Of a stretch of DNA of 64,000 nt, positions 1 to 11,036 are shown piece after piece (position 1 is the first letter of the stretch; every line of letters begins with the position of its first letter). A model generated the notes under the pieces. The model had not been told where the DNA came from. It made no database searches and was given only the letters and a program-made list of their open reading frames with translations. The position numbers and the translations under genes were made by a program. This stretch comes from Comamonas_C sp026954015 (GTDB lineage: Bacteria; Pseudomonadota; Gammaproteobacteria; Burkholderiales; Burkholderiaceae_C), in contig JAPSFS010000009.1 in assembly GCA_035063785.1 (NCBI GenBank), positions 62,001-126,000 of the forward strand, given 5' to 3'.

Positions 1-2167
<2,167 letters not shown>

Positions 2168-2198
2168 GGTCTCCATCCGGGAAAAGGTATTTCACCGG

Positions 2199-2226
2199 AT
2201 ATGAGGAGCCACGCGCTCAGTTCAAG
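2199..2226 (-). promoter_or_regulatory. Probable sigma-32 promoter of clpB
   Basis: On the minus strand CTTGAAC (plus positions 2220-2226) is followed after 13 bases by CCTCATAT (2199-2206). This matches the RpoH pattern CTTGAAA-N13-CCCCATnT at 6 of 7 and 6 of 7 defined positions. The -35 element overlaps the stop codon of the DUF1284 gene, and the expected start of transcription gives clpB a leader of about 25 bases. Inferred from pattern only, but grpE carries the same arrangement. Confidence 0.7.
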
Positions 2227-2665
2227 GCACGCGGCCCTCGCCAGACGCCCGCAGCAGCGTGCCGCCATAGCCCTGCGCCGCTACCTCGGTACACATCGCG
2301 TGCCAGGGGCAGCCCTCGCAGGCGCGGCGGATGCCGCCCGCCGCAAACGCCGCGCGCAAGGTTGCGAGCAGCGGCGCGGTGAGGGTCAGGCGCGCGCCCG
2401 GTGCGAGCGCCACGCCCACGAGCGGCGCCAGATCGCTGCTTGCCAAGCGGTCACGCCGGGTGACGCTGGCGCAGTGGCAGTGCTCTTCGGCGTCGCCCGC
2501 GATTGGCGCGCACACGTCGTCTGGGCCCGCCAAAAGTTCGATCACCTCGCCCGCGCCCACGCGCTGAACGAGGTGATTGAAGGACTGGACAAAGGCCTCG
2601 CTGTAGCCCTTGCCCGAGTAGGTCAGCATGCACAGCAGATGGTGTGCACGCAGGCGCACCGTCAC
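2222..2665 (-). CDS. DUF1284 family protein, coupled to bioY
   Basis: Uncharacterised cysteine-rich protein of about 147 residues starting VTVRLRAHHLLCML. The opening RxHHLLC motif, the central CAP...EHCHC cluster and the C-terminal CEGCPWHAMC motif fit DUF1284, a family suspected of binding an iron-sulfur cluster or another metal; that role is not proven. I chose the GTG at 2665 because it overlaps the bioY stop in a GTGA arrangement and puts the conserved motif at the very N-terminus. The open frame continues upstream to 2839, but that stretch lies inside bioY and looks non-coding. Translational coupling to bioY suggests co-expression with the biotin transporter. Confidence 0.75.
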   Translation of the reverse strand: MTVRLRAHHLLCMLTYSGKGYSEAFVQSFNHLVQRVGAGEVIELLAGPDDVCAPIAGDAEEHCHCASVTRRDRLASSDLAPLVGVALAPGARLTLTAPLLATLRAAFAAGGIRRACEGCPWHAMCTEVAAQGYGGTLLRASGEGRVP

Positions 2666-3243
2666 TGGCGGTTCAACGACTTGCGCGCGGTGTTCCAGAG
2701 CACGAGCGAGGCCGCGCCCAGCGCCGACTTGACCACGTCGCCGACGAGGAAAGGCGCGACGCCCAGCGCCCAGCCCTTGGCCGCACCGATCATCGTGCCC
2801 AGCCACAGGCCGCCGATCGCCAGGATCAGCGTGGTGCACAGCAGCATGGCGCCGAAGGCACGCACCGGGTGCGCGCCGTCAAAACCGCGCGCGGCCAGCC
2901 ACCCCATCAGCACCGCGCCAACGGGGAAGGCGAACAGGAAACCCGCCGTCGGCCCGACGAAGGGTGCCAGCCCCGCCTTGCCGCCCGCGAGCACCGGCAT
3001 GCCCAGCGCCGCTTCCAGCAGCCAGGCGAGCACCGTGATGCCGCCCAGACGCCAGCCGTAGAGCGCGCCGACCATCAGCACCGCAAAGGTTTGCATGGAG
3101 ACGGGCACGGGCACCATGGGGATGCTGACGTAGGACGAGGCGGTGAGTACGCCCGTGCCAACGAGCACCAGCGCCGCCTGGCGCAGCCAGCGCGCGCCAC
3201 CGGCCGCGCCAGTGGACAGGGAAACGGAAGCTTCTTGGGACAT
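2662..3243 (-). CDS. bioY: BioY biotin transporter (ECF S component)
   Basis: Membrane protein of 193 residues that takes up biotin. It has about six hydrophobic segments and BioY signatures: VPVSMQTFAVLMVGALYGWR after the first segment, and the glycine-rich PVLAGGKAGLAPFVGPTAGF region. No EcfT or EcfA gene is nearby, so it may act as a solitary BioY or share an energising module encoded elsewhere. The ATG at 3243 (MSQEASV) has GGAGG-like bases upstream; an upstream in-frame extension to 3291 has no family support. It is divergent from birA across a probable BirA operator, which supports biotin-responsive control. Confidence 0.93.
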   Translation of the reverse strand: MSQEASVSLSTGAAGGARWLRQAALVLVGTGVLTASSYVSIPMVPVPVSMQTFAVLMVGALYGWRLGGITVLAWLLEAALGMPVLAGGKAGLAPFVGPTAGFLFAFPVGAVLMGWLAARGFDGAHPVRAFGAMLLCTTLILAIGGLWLGTMIGAAKGWALGVAPFLVGDVVKSALGAASLVLWNTARKSLNRQ

Positions 3244-3300
3244 GGAGGGTTCCTGTAAAAACCGTGTGCGGACCGACCACCGGCCGCGCAAACCGGGTCA

Positions 3301-3376
3301 AGTATCCGCGTCACCCCATTTCGTGTCAACCTGAATCGGTAATTATGTTGACAATGCCGCGGCATTCGGTGGTACA
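3301..3376. promoter_or_regulatory. BirA operator with divergent bioY/birA promoters
   Basis: An inverted repeat TGTCAACC (3324-3331), 14 bases, TGTTGACA (3346-3353) lies between bioY and birA. Its layout matches the BirA box (two 8-9 base half-sites separated by 14-15 bases). Each arm contains a TTGACA hexamer pointing outward. For bioY, TTGACA (minus strand, 3324-3329) is followed after 17 bases by GATACT (3301-3306). For birA, TTGACA (3348-3353) is followed by only a weak -10 near 3371-3378. Repressor bound here would block both -35 boxes. The sequence pattern is direct; BirA as the binder is inferred from context. Confidence 0.75.
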
Positions 3377-3439
3377 CCGACACACGATCCCGCGCGCCAC
3401 AGGGCGCCCTTCCACCCCGTTTGCGGGCACACTCGGCGC

Positions 3440-4417
3440 ATGAAGCACTCCCTGACCCCGCGTGACGTGGTGCGGCGACTCGCGCCGGGCACGCCCGTTT
3501 CGGGCGAGGCGCTGGCCGAGGAGCTGGGCGTGACGCGCGCGGCGGTGTGGAAGCAGATCGCCGCGCTGCGCGCGCTCGGCCTGCCGATCGAGGCGCGCAC
3601 CAACGTGGGGTACTGCCTGCCGTGGCCGGTCGAGCTGCTGGACGCCGCCCGCATCGCACAGTTCAGCGGCGAAGCGGGGGCCCCGGTGCAGGTGCACTGG
3701 GCGCTGGATTCGACGCAGGACGAGCTGGCGCGCGTCGATGCGCTGCCCGACCTGGCCGTGGTGCTCGCGGAGCAGCAGAGCGGCGGGCGCGGGCGGCGCG
3801 GCCACGACTGGCGCTCGCCGCCGTGCATGGGCGTGTACCTCTCGTGCCTCAAGCGCTTCGCGGGCGGCCCGGCCACGCTTTCGGGGCTGTCGATCGCGGC
3901 GGGCGTGTGCGCCGTGCACGCGCTGGCGGAACTGGGCGTGCCCGATCTGCGCCTGAAATGGCCCAACGACCTGCTGGCGCGCGGCGCCAAGCTCGCGGGC
4001 ATCCTGATCGAGGTGCAGGGCGAATACGACGGCCCCTGCACCGCGCGCGTGGGCGTGGGCGTGAACCTGCACCTGCCGGGCGATCTGCACGAGGCCGTGC
4101 ATCAGCCGGTGATCGACCTCGCCACGCTGTGCGACGGCACGCCACCGGGGCGCAACGTGATCGCGGCGGCGGTGATCCGCCATCTGCGCGCGGGGCTGCT
4201 GGGCTTCGAGCGCTCGGGCCTGGCGCCGTTCCTTGCCGCCTTTGCGCGACTCGATGCGCTGGCCGGTCACCCCCTGCGGCTCGACGGTGCGGGCGTGCCC
4301 AGTACAGGCACGGGCCGTGGCATCGATGAACGCGGCGCGCTGCGCGTGGAGCACGCGGGCGCCATCACCCTGATCGAGAGCAGCCAGGTATCGGTGCGCC
4401 TCGCCACCGGCGACTGA
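3440..4417 (+). CDS. birA: BirA biotin ligase and biotin-operon repressor
   Basis: Biotin-[acetyl-CoA carboxylase] ligase of 325 residues. Residues 8-70 form a winged helix (SGEALAEELGVTRAAVWKQI), so this is the bifunctional, DNA-binding class. The catalytic domain follows with GGRGRRGHDW (biotinyl-AMP loop) near residue 114 and KWPNDLL near residue 173. The short C-terminal SH3-like domain closes the protein. It activates biotin and attaches it to carboxylase carrier proteins, and when charged represses biotin genes. The operator between it and bioY suggests autoregulation. The stop codon abuts that of the convergent moaE. Confidence 0.95.
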   Translation: MKHSLTPRDVVRRLAPGTPVSGEALAEELGVTRAAVWKQIAALRALGLPIEARTNVGYCLPWPVELLDAARIAQFSGEAGAPVQVHWALDSTQDELARVDALPDLAVVLAEQQSGGRGRRGHDWRSPPCMGVYLSCLKRFAGGPATLSGLSIAAGVCAVHALAELGVPDLRLKWPNDLLARGAKLAGILIEVQGEYDGPCTARVGVGVNLHLPGDLHEAVHQPVIDLATLCDGTPPGRNVIAAAVIRHLRAGLLGFERSGLAPFLAAFARLDALAGHPLRLDGAGVPSTGTGRGIDERGALRVEHAGAITLIESSQVSVRLATGD

Positions 4418-4924
4418 TCACGCCCGCAGCGTCTGGGGCGCTGGCTGCGCCGCCATCGGTGCCACCCGCACACCCCAGCGCGCCAGCGCCGCGTCGTCGC
4501 TCTCGCGCGCATCGACCCAGTGCGCGCCCTCGGGCGTGCGCTCCTTCTTCCAGAATGGCGCCTGCGTCTTGAGGTAGTCCATGAGGAATTCGCAGGCCTC
4601 GAAGGCGCCCCGCCGGTGCGCAGACGTGACGGCCACGAGCACGATCTGGTCGGGCGGCAGCAGCGGCCCGACGCGGTGGATCACGCGCACGCCGTATATG
4701 TCGAAGCGCCGGCGCGTCTCTTCGATCATCGCGGCGATGGATTTTTCCGTCATGCCGGGGTAGTGCTCCAGCTCCATCGCCTCGATGCTCCTGCCGCCGC
4801 TGCGGTCACGCACGGTGCCAACGAAGCAGCACACCGCACCCACACGCGCGTCCTCGGCGCGCAACCGCGCCAGTTCGGCGGAGACGTCGAAATCCTCGGT
4901 CTGGATGGAAATGCTGGTGGACAT
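4418..4924 (-). CDS. moaE: MoaE, molybdopterin synthase large subunit
   Basis: Catalytic subunit of molybdopterin synthase, which with MoaD inserts the dithiolene sulfurs into precursor Z during Moco synthesis. The 168-residue protein has the family signatures CCFVGTVRDRSGG near residue 35, MELEHYPGMTEKSI, HRVGPLLPPDQIVLVAV and the catalytic-region motif APFWKKE. The ATG at 4924 starts MSTSISIQ; an ATG at 4951 is also possible and neither has a good ribosome site. Its partner moaD lies more than 1 kb away, separated by three genes on the opposite strand. Confidence 0.95.
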   Translation of the reverse strand: MSTSISIQTEDFDVSAELARLRAEDARVGAVCCFVGTVRDRSGGRSIEAMELEHYPGMTEKSIAAMIEETRRRFDIYGVRVIHRVGPLLPPDQIVLVAVTSAHRRGAFEACEFLMDYLKTQAPFWKKERTPEGAHWVDARESDDAALARWGVRVAPMAAQPAPQTLRA

Positions 4925-4975
4925 GGCGGGCAGCGGCTTTGCTACATTCACCGGCTACTGTACCCCGCCCACGCC

Positions 4976-5230
4976 ATGGCCACACCAGCCTTCACATCGC
5001 ACGGCTACACGCTCTACCCCGCACCGCACAGCGCGCACCGCACGGTATTCGAGTTCCACGTCTTCGTGCCCCACCCCTACGCCATCATCGATCTGCCGAG
5101 CTTAGCTCTGCGCGGGCGTACCAGCCTGTTTGCCGCGCACCGCATCGCCGACGGCAAGATGGGGCAGCTCGTGACTTTCGAGCTGGAGGTGGACCGCGCG
5201 CGGTTCGAGCAGCGCTTCACGCCCGATTGA
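4976..5230 (+). CDS. Small hypothetical protein, divergent from moaE
   Basis: An 84-residue frame, MATPAFTSHGYTLYP..., that I do not recognise. It has no signal peptide, membrane segment or cysteine, and reads as a small globular domain with mixed charge (FAAHRIADGKMGQLVTFELE). It is the first of three plus-strand genes lying between moaE and moaD, ends 22 bases before the nuclease-like gene, and could form an operon with it. No clear ribosome site precedes the ATG. That this is a real gene is a judgement from position and amino acid composition. Confidence 0.45.
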   Translation: MATPAFTSHGYTLYPAPHSAHRTVFEFHVFVPHPYAIIDLPSLALRGRTSLFAAHRIADGKMGQLVTFELEVDRARFEQRFTPD

Positions 5231-5252
5231 ATCCACACGACCGGAGAAAAGT

Positions 5253-5711
5253 ATGTCGCTAGCCACAGCGCAAATCGGCAAGTGCGGTGAGCTTTTGGTG
5301 CAATACCAGTTACTCCTGCGTGGCGTCGAGTCCGCACCCATGAGCACCGACACGGGTATCGATCTCGTCACCTACTCTCCAAACCTGCCTCATCCCATCA
5401 CAGTTCAAGTCAAAACCAACCTTCAATCCAAACCGGGCGGTGGCAAGGGCAAACTCGCGCTTGACTGGTGGATTCCAAGCGACACTCCTGCCCATTACGT
5501 CGCGCTCGTTGACCTCTCCAGTGAGAGCGTATGGTTCATGTCGCTTCCCGAGTTGCGTATTCACGCGCAGCAACAACCCCTTGGTCGACTCCACCTGTAC
5601 ATGTACACGGACACGTCTGCCCGACCGCGTCGCGCGGACCGCTTGGCACACGTACACGACTTTGAGTACTTCAAGCTCGCCAATCGGGCCTCTGGGATTT
5701 ACGGTGTCTGA
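5253..5711 (+). CDS. PD-(D/E)XK nuclease-like protein
   Basis: A 152-residue protein with a good GGAG ribosome site. The N-terminal half has the layout of small PD-(D/E)XK nucleases: Glu13 in a helix (IGKCGELLVQYQLLLRG), Asp37 in TGIDLV, then Gln52 and Lys54 in VQVKTN, the usual E...D...(E/Q)xK active site. This resembles the group I intron-endonuclease-like and DUF4365-like families. The C-terminal half (YVALVDLSSESVWFMSLPEL) resembles the strand-rich end of those proteins. The base composition is visibly lower in GC than the flanking Moco genes, which suggests transfer. DNA cleavage and biological role are unproven. Confidence 0.65.
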   Translation: MSLATAQIGKCGELLVQYQLLLRGVESAPMSTDTGIDLVTYSPNLPHPITVQVKTNLQSKPGGGKGKLALDWWIPSDTPAHYVALVDLSSESVWFMSLPELRIHAQQQPLGRLHLYMYTDTSARPRRADRLAHVHDFEYFKLANRASGIYGV

Positions 5712-5758
5712 CGCGCCGTTCCTGTCTGTGCCACCTGATGGCACGACTTGATTCCAGC

Positions 5759-6073
5759 ATGGACAGCGATAACCAAATCTTCGTGCCTGCTTCGTTCATC
5801 GCGTTGTACAGCGACGAACGCGGGCGGCTGCGCGAGGCACCAGACACCGTGCGCGAGCGCTACGAGCTGTGCGAGGACCTGGCGTGCAGCCTGGTGGAGC
5901 GGGCGCAGGCCCTCTACCACGAGGCGCCGTCGGAAGCGGGTGTGCTGCACGGTATCCACGCGGCGGTGGCGAGTCCGGCGACGGGACTCACGCCTGCTGA
6001 GGCGCGCTGGGTGGTGCTGCGGCTGGCGGAGCTCCTGGGCTGGCGCGCGCCGGATGAACTCAGCCGCCCGTGA
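5759..6073 (+). CDS. Conserved hypothetical protein, about 104 aa
   Basis: Starts MDSDNQIFVPASFIAL and runs for 104 residues. It is a mostly helical soluble protein with the features FVPASFIALYSDERGRL, RERYELCEDLA and a C-terminal EARWVVLRLAELLGW. I recall similar short proteins in Burkholderiales, sometimes mislabelled as chaperone-type ATPases, but there is no Walker motif here and I assign no function. The ATG at 5759 is preferred over 5738 because the conserved part begins there. The last 14 bases overlap the 3' end of convergent moaD. Confidence 0.65.
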   Translation: MDSDNQIFVPASFIALYSDERGRLREAPDTVRERYELCEDLACSLVERAQALYHEAPSEAGVLHGIHAAVASPATGLTPAEARWVVLRLAELLGWRAPDELSRP

Positions 6074-6320
6074 CGGGCGGAAAGAACGCGACTTCCGCGC
6101 GCTCGGGCAGCGCGGTGTCCGCCGCGCCCATGTCCTGGTTCACGGCCATGCGCACCGCGCGGCCCTCGGCCAGGCACTCGGCCCAGGGCGCGCCGCGCGC
6201 GATGAGCTCCTCGCGCAGCGCGCCGAGCGTGGCCGCCTGCGTGTGCACGCTCTCCTCACCGCGGCCCACGGCCTCGCGGATCGAGGCGAAGTAGCGCACG
6301 GTGATGGTTCTGGCCGTCAT
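6060..6320 (-). CDS. moaD: MoaD, molybdopterin synthase sulfur carrier
   Basis: Ubiquitin-fold small subunit of molybdopterin synthase, 86 residues, opening MTARTITVRYFASIREAVG and ending in the essential Gly-Gly (FFPPVTGG). The C-terminal glycine is thiocarboxylated and donates sulfur in MoaE's active site. Its ATG overlaps the stop of moeA (ATGA), so the two are probably translationally coupled in a mobB-moeA-moaD operon. MoaE is not next to it; three opposite-strand genes intervene. Confidence 0.94.
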   Translation of the reverse strand: MTARTITVRYFASIREAVGRGEESVHTQAATLGALREELIARGAPWAECLAEGRAVRMAVNQDMGAADTALPERAEVAFFPPVTGG

Positions 6321-7552
6321 GCGAGCAGCTCCGACAGCGGGATGTAGCGCACCGTATCACCCGAGGCGATGCGGGTGCCGGGCGGGTTGTCCACCACGCC
6401 GTCGGCCCAGACGGTGGAGGTGAGCACGCCCGAGCTCTGGTTGGCAAAGCGTTGCAAGCGCCCGTCCGCGCCCCAGCGCACACGCAGGAATTCACGGCGT
6501 TTTTCGGCCTTGTCCCAGTCGAATCCAGCGGTGGCAGCTACCGCTTTGTGAGCAACGTCGACCATGCCCTGCAGCTTCAGCAGGAAGGGCCGCACGAGCA
6601 GCGCGAAGGTGATGAAGCTCGATACCGGGTTGCCTGGCAGCCCCATGAAGTGCGCGCGGCGCTCGCCGCTGCGCACGTAACCGTAGGCGAACGGCTTGCC
6701 GGGCTTGATCGCGATCTTCCAGAGATCCAGCCCCCCGAGCTGCTGCACCGCAGGCTTGACATGGTCTTCCTCGCCCACGGACACGCCGCCGCTGGTGACG
6801 ATCACGTCGCAGCGCTCGGCCGCATGCGCCAGCGCCGCCACCGTGGCGTCGAGCCGATCGGGCACTACGCCGAGGTCGGTCACCTCGCAGCCCAGGCGCT
6901 CGAGCATGCTGCGCAGAAAGAACCGGTTGCTGTTGTAGATGGCGCCGGGGCGCATCTGCTCGGGCGGCACGGTGCCGGGCATCACGAGTTCGTCGCCGGT
7001 GGAAAACAGCGCGACGCGCGGGCGACGGGCCACCACCACCTGCGCCAGGCCCACGCTGGCGGCCAGGCCCAGCTCGGGCGGGCCCAGGCGCGTGCCGGCG
7101 GTGAGCACGGTGCTGCCGCGCACGATGTCCTCGCCGCTGCGGCGGATCCACTGCCCCACGGGCGGCACGGCGTTGATCTGCACGCGCTCACCGTCGAGCG
7201 GCGTGCAGTCTTCCTGCATCACGATCGCGTCGGCGCCTTCGGGCACGGGCGCGCCGGTGAAGATGCGCGCCGCCGTGCCCGCCGCCAGCGCGGTGCCGGC
7301 GTGGCCCGCCGGGATGCGCTGCGAGACGGGCAGCACCGCGCCCGCCTGCGCCACGTCCGCGCTGCGCAGCGCGTAGCCGTCCATCGCACTGTTGTCGCGC
7401 GGCGGCACCTGCAGCGGCGAGACCACGTCGCGCGCGAGCACCCGGTGGTCGGCGTCGAACAGCGAAAGCGTCTCGGTCTCGGCCAGCGGCGCGGCGTGCG
7501 CAAGCAGATCCGCCAGCGCGTCGTCCAGCGGTTTGAGCGGCGGTCGGTTCAT
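6317..7552 (-). CDS. moeA: MoeA molybdopterin molybdenumtransferase
   Basis: Inserts molybdate into adenylylated molybdopterin to make Moco. The 411-residue protein has the full MoeA domain order: linker and domain I with PPRDNSAMDGYAL near residue 50; GVSVGEEDHVKPAV and the following KPGKPFAYG and GLPGNPVSS motifs of the MoCF-binding domain; and a C-terminal beta domain with RREFLRVRW. It overlaps mobB at its start and moaD at its end, each by an ATGA, indicating one operon. A segment near residue 335 (HKAVAATAGF) is encoded by bases faintly like the dispersed repeat of this genome, which I did not count. Confidence 0.96.
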   Translation of the reverse strand: MNRPPLKPLDDALADLLAHAAPLAETETLSLFDADHRVLARDVVSPLQVPPRDNSAMDGYALRSADVAQAGAVLPVSQRIPAGHAGTALAAGTAARIFTGAPVPEGADAIVMQEDCTPLDGERVQINAVPPVGQWIRRSGEDIVRGSTVLTAGTRLGPPELGLAASVGLAQVVVARRPRVALFSTGDELVMPGTVPPEQMRPGAIYNSNRFFLRSMLERLGCEVTDLGVVPDRLDATVAALAHAAERCDVIVTSGGVSVGEEDHVKPAVQQLGGLDLWKIAIKPGKPFAYGYVRSGERRAHFMGLPGNPVSSFITFALLVRPFLLKLQGMVDVAHKAVAATAGFDWDKAEKRREFLRVRWGADGRLQRFANQSSGVLTSTVWADGVVDNPPGTRIASGDTVRYIPLSELLA

Positions 7553-8115
7553 GAAACGGTCTCCTCCAGGGCAGGGGTCGCCGATGGCGGTCGGTAGGCA
7601 AAGCGCGCGGCATGCGCCTGCAGCCAGTCGGCCACCTGCGCGGGTGCGTTGATGTCAAGCACCGGCTGGCGCGCGGGCGCGGGCAGACGCGCCGGGTCGT
7701 CGGTGATCACCGCCAGCACCTGCGGGTCGGCAAGGTAGCGCACCGGTCGGTCGCCACGCCCCGGCTCGGGCTCGCGCCAGACTTCGAGCTTGGGCAGCGC
7801 CGCCATCTTGAAGCCTTCGACCAGCACCCAGTCCACCGGGTTCAGCTCGGCGAGCAGCGCATGCACGTCGGGCTCGTGGATCGCGGGGTATTCGCGCATC
7901 AGCGCCAGGCGCTGGTCGGAGGCGATCAGCACCTCCTCGGCTCCGGCCTGGCGGTGGCGCCAGCTGTCCTTGCCGGGCTGGTCGATATCGAAGCGGTGGT
8001 GCGCATGCTTGAGCACCGACACCCGCTGCCCTCGCGCCTTCAGCAGCGCAATGAGCTGCTCGAGCAGCGTGGTCTTGCCCGCGCCGGAGTAACCGGCAAA
8101 CACGACCACGTTCAT
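7549..8115 (-). CDS. mobB: MobB, GTP-binding Moco accessory protein
   Basis: A 188-residue P-loop GTPase with GYSGAGKTT at residues 8-16, HAHHRFDIDQPGKDSWRH, and DWVLVEGFK near residue 97, all typical of MobB. It assists conversion of Moco to the guanine dinucleotide form, probably by delivering GTP to MobA; no mobA lies in this window. It is first in the mobB-moeA-moaD unit. The upstream intergenic stretch contains a degenerate copy of the dispersed repeat. Confidence 0.92.
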   Translation of the reverse strand: MNVVVFAGYSGAGKTTLLEQLIALLKARGQRVSVLKHAHHRFDIDQPGKDSWRHRQAGAEEVLIASDQRLALMREYPAIHEPDVHALLAELNPVDWVLVEGFKMAALPKLEVWREPEPGRGDRPVRYLADPQVLAVITDDPARLPAPARQPVLDINAPAQVADWLQAHAARFAYRPPSATPALEETVS

Positions 8116-8134
8116 CGATCACTCCTGAAACATG

Positions 8135-8175
8135 AGCTTTCAGCGCTTGCTGTACGCACGCCAGAGCCGTATTTG
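8135..8175. repeat. Dispersed palindromic repeat, copy 1 (degenerate)
   Basis: A degraded copy of the repeat whose better copies read AGCTGC, CGCTTG, a short loop, AAGCGC and GCTG. Here the left arm is AGCTTTCAGCGCTTG and the right arm ACGCCAGAGCCGTAT. It lies between mobB and thrC, five bases from the thrC stop. Confidence 0.6.
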
Positions 8176-8179
8176 ACCA

Positions 8180-9609
8180 TCAATTTGCGCACTGCGCCGC
8201 GATCATCGCCTTGACCCGCTCGGCGTCGGCGGGCAGCACCGTGACGCGCCTGGGCAGGTCTTCGATGCCGTCGAACTTCGCCGGGCGCTCGGGCGGGTGG
8301 CCGAGCGCTTCGGTGATGGTTTCGGCGAACTTGATCGGCAGCGCAGTCTCAAGCACGATCATAGGCACGGCGCCGCTGCGGTGCTCGCGCGCCACCGTGA
8401 CGCCGTCGGCGGTGTGGGTGTCGATCGTGATGCCCGAGCGCGCATGCACGGCGCGGATGGTCGCGAGCCGGTCCGCATGCGTGCTGCGTCCGCTGCGGAA
8501 ACCGAAGCGCTCGGCGGCCTGCGCAAAGCGTGCGTCACCGCTCAGGTCGAAAAAGCCCTGCCGCGCCAGTTGCGCACCGAACAGCTCGCGCACCGCCGCG
8601 CCGTCGCGCCCGAGCAGGTCGAAGACGAAGCGCTCGAAGTTGCTCGCCTTGGAGATGTCCATCGAGGGGCTGGAGGTCTCCAGCGTATCGGCCGCCGCGC
8701 GCACGCGGTACACACCGGTGCGAAAGAACTCGTCGAGCACGTCGTTCTCGTTGGTCGCCACGACGAGGTGCTCGACGGGCAGCCCCATCTGCCGCGCCAC
8801 ATGGCCCGCGCAGACGTTGCCGAAGTTGCCGCTGGGCACGGTGAAGCTCACCCGCTCGTCGCCCGACTTCGTGGCCTGGAAATAGCCCGCGAAGTAGTAC
8901 ACCACCTGCGCCAGCAGCCGCGCCCAGTTGATCGAATTGACGGTGCCGATGTGGTGGCGCGCCTTGAAGGCCAGATCCTTGCTCACCGCCTTGACGATGT
9001 CCTGGCAGTCGTCGAACACGCCTTCGATGGCGATGTTGTGGATGTTCGCGTCCTGCAGACTGAACATCTGCGCCTGCTGGAACGGGCTCATGCGCCCGTG
9101 CGGGCTGAGCATGAAGACACGGATGCCCTGCTTGCCGCGCATCGCGTATTCGGCGGCGCTGCCGGTGTCGCCGCTGGTCGCGCCCAGGATGTTCAGTTCC
9201 TGCCCGCGCCGCGCCAGCTCGTACTCGAACAGGTGGCCGAGCAGCTGCATCGCCATGTCCTTGAACGCGAGCGTGGGGCCGTTGGAGAGGCTCTCCAGAT
9301 AGAAGCCGTCTTCCAGCTTCTTGAGCGGCACGATGGCGCGCGTGCCGAAGACCTCGGCGGTATACGTCTTCTCGCAGATCGCCCTGAGGTCGGCGGCGGG
9401 AATGTCGGCGATGTACAGGCTCAGGATCTCGAACGCGAGCGCCGCATAGCCTTCGCGCGCATGCACCGCGCGCAGGCGGGCGAGTGCGGCGGCGTCGATG
9501 TGCGGGTAGCGCTCGGGCAGGTACAGGCCGCCATCGGGCGCGAGGCCTTCGAGCAGGATGTCGCAGAACTGCCTCGGGGTGGCGTTGCCACGGGTGGACA
9601 GGTAGCGCA

Positions 9610-9610
<1 letters not shown>
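8180..9610 (-). CDS. thrC: Threonine synthase
   Basis: PLP-dependent enzyme that converts O-phosphohomoserine to threonine. The 476-residue length and the start MRYLSTRGNATPRQFCDILL fit the long bacterial type. The PLP lysine is in NGPTLAFKDMAMQLLGHLFE near residue 113, and the phosphate-binding region is in LGATSGDTGSAAEYAMRGK. Its ATG overlaps the hom stop by one base (TGATG), so the two are coupled in a threonine operon. The stop is followed directly by a repeat copy. Confidence 0.97.
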
Positions 9611-10971
<1,361 letters not shown>

Positions 10972-10986
10972 GATGATTTTTGAACG

Positions 10987-11036
10987 AAAAACGGCTCCAG
11001 CCCTTGTCCATCAAGCGCTGGCAGCTTCTTTTTTTG
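10987..11036. repeat. Dispersed palindromic repeat, copy 2 (encodes AlaA end)
   Basis: A good copy. It has an A-run, CGGCTCCAGC, CCTTG, the loop TCCAT, CAAGCGCTGG, CAGCT and a T-run (11024-11035). The stem CTTG/CAAG extends to CCAGC/GCTGG. The last eight or so codons and the stop of alaA lie inside it, so the repeat is partly protein-coding. The stem followed by a T-run also has the shape of an intrinsic terminator. Confidence 0.8.

Noticed and set aside
6515..6550. Bases in moeA resembling one arm of the dispersed repeat (GTAGCTGCCACCGCT on the minus strand)
   Set aside because: Only one arm matches and it encodes a plausible MoeA segment; likely chance.
6452..7597. 381-residue frame opposite moeA
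   Set aside because: Antisense shadow of a clear MoeA; no recognisable motif.
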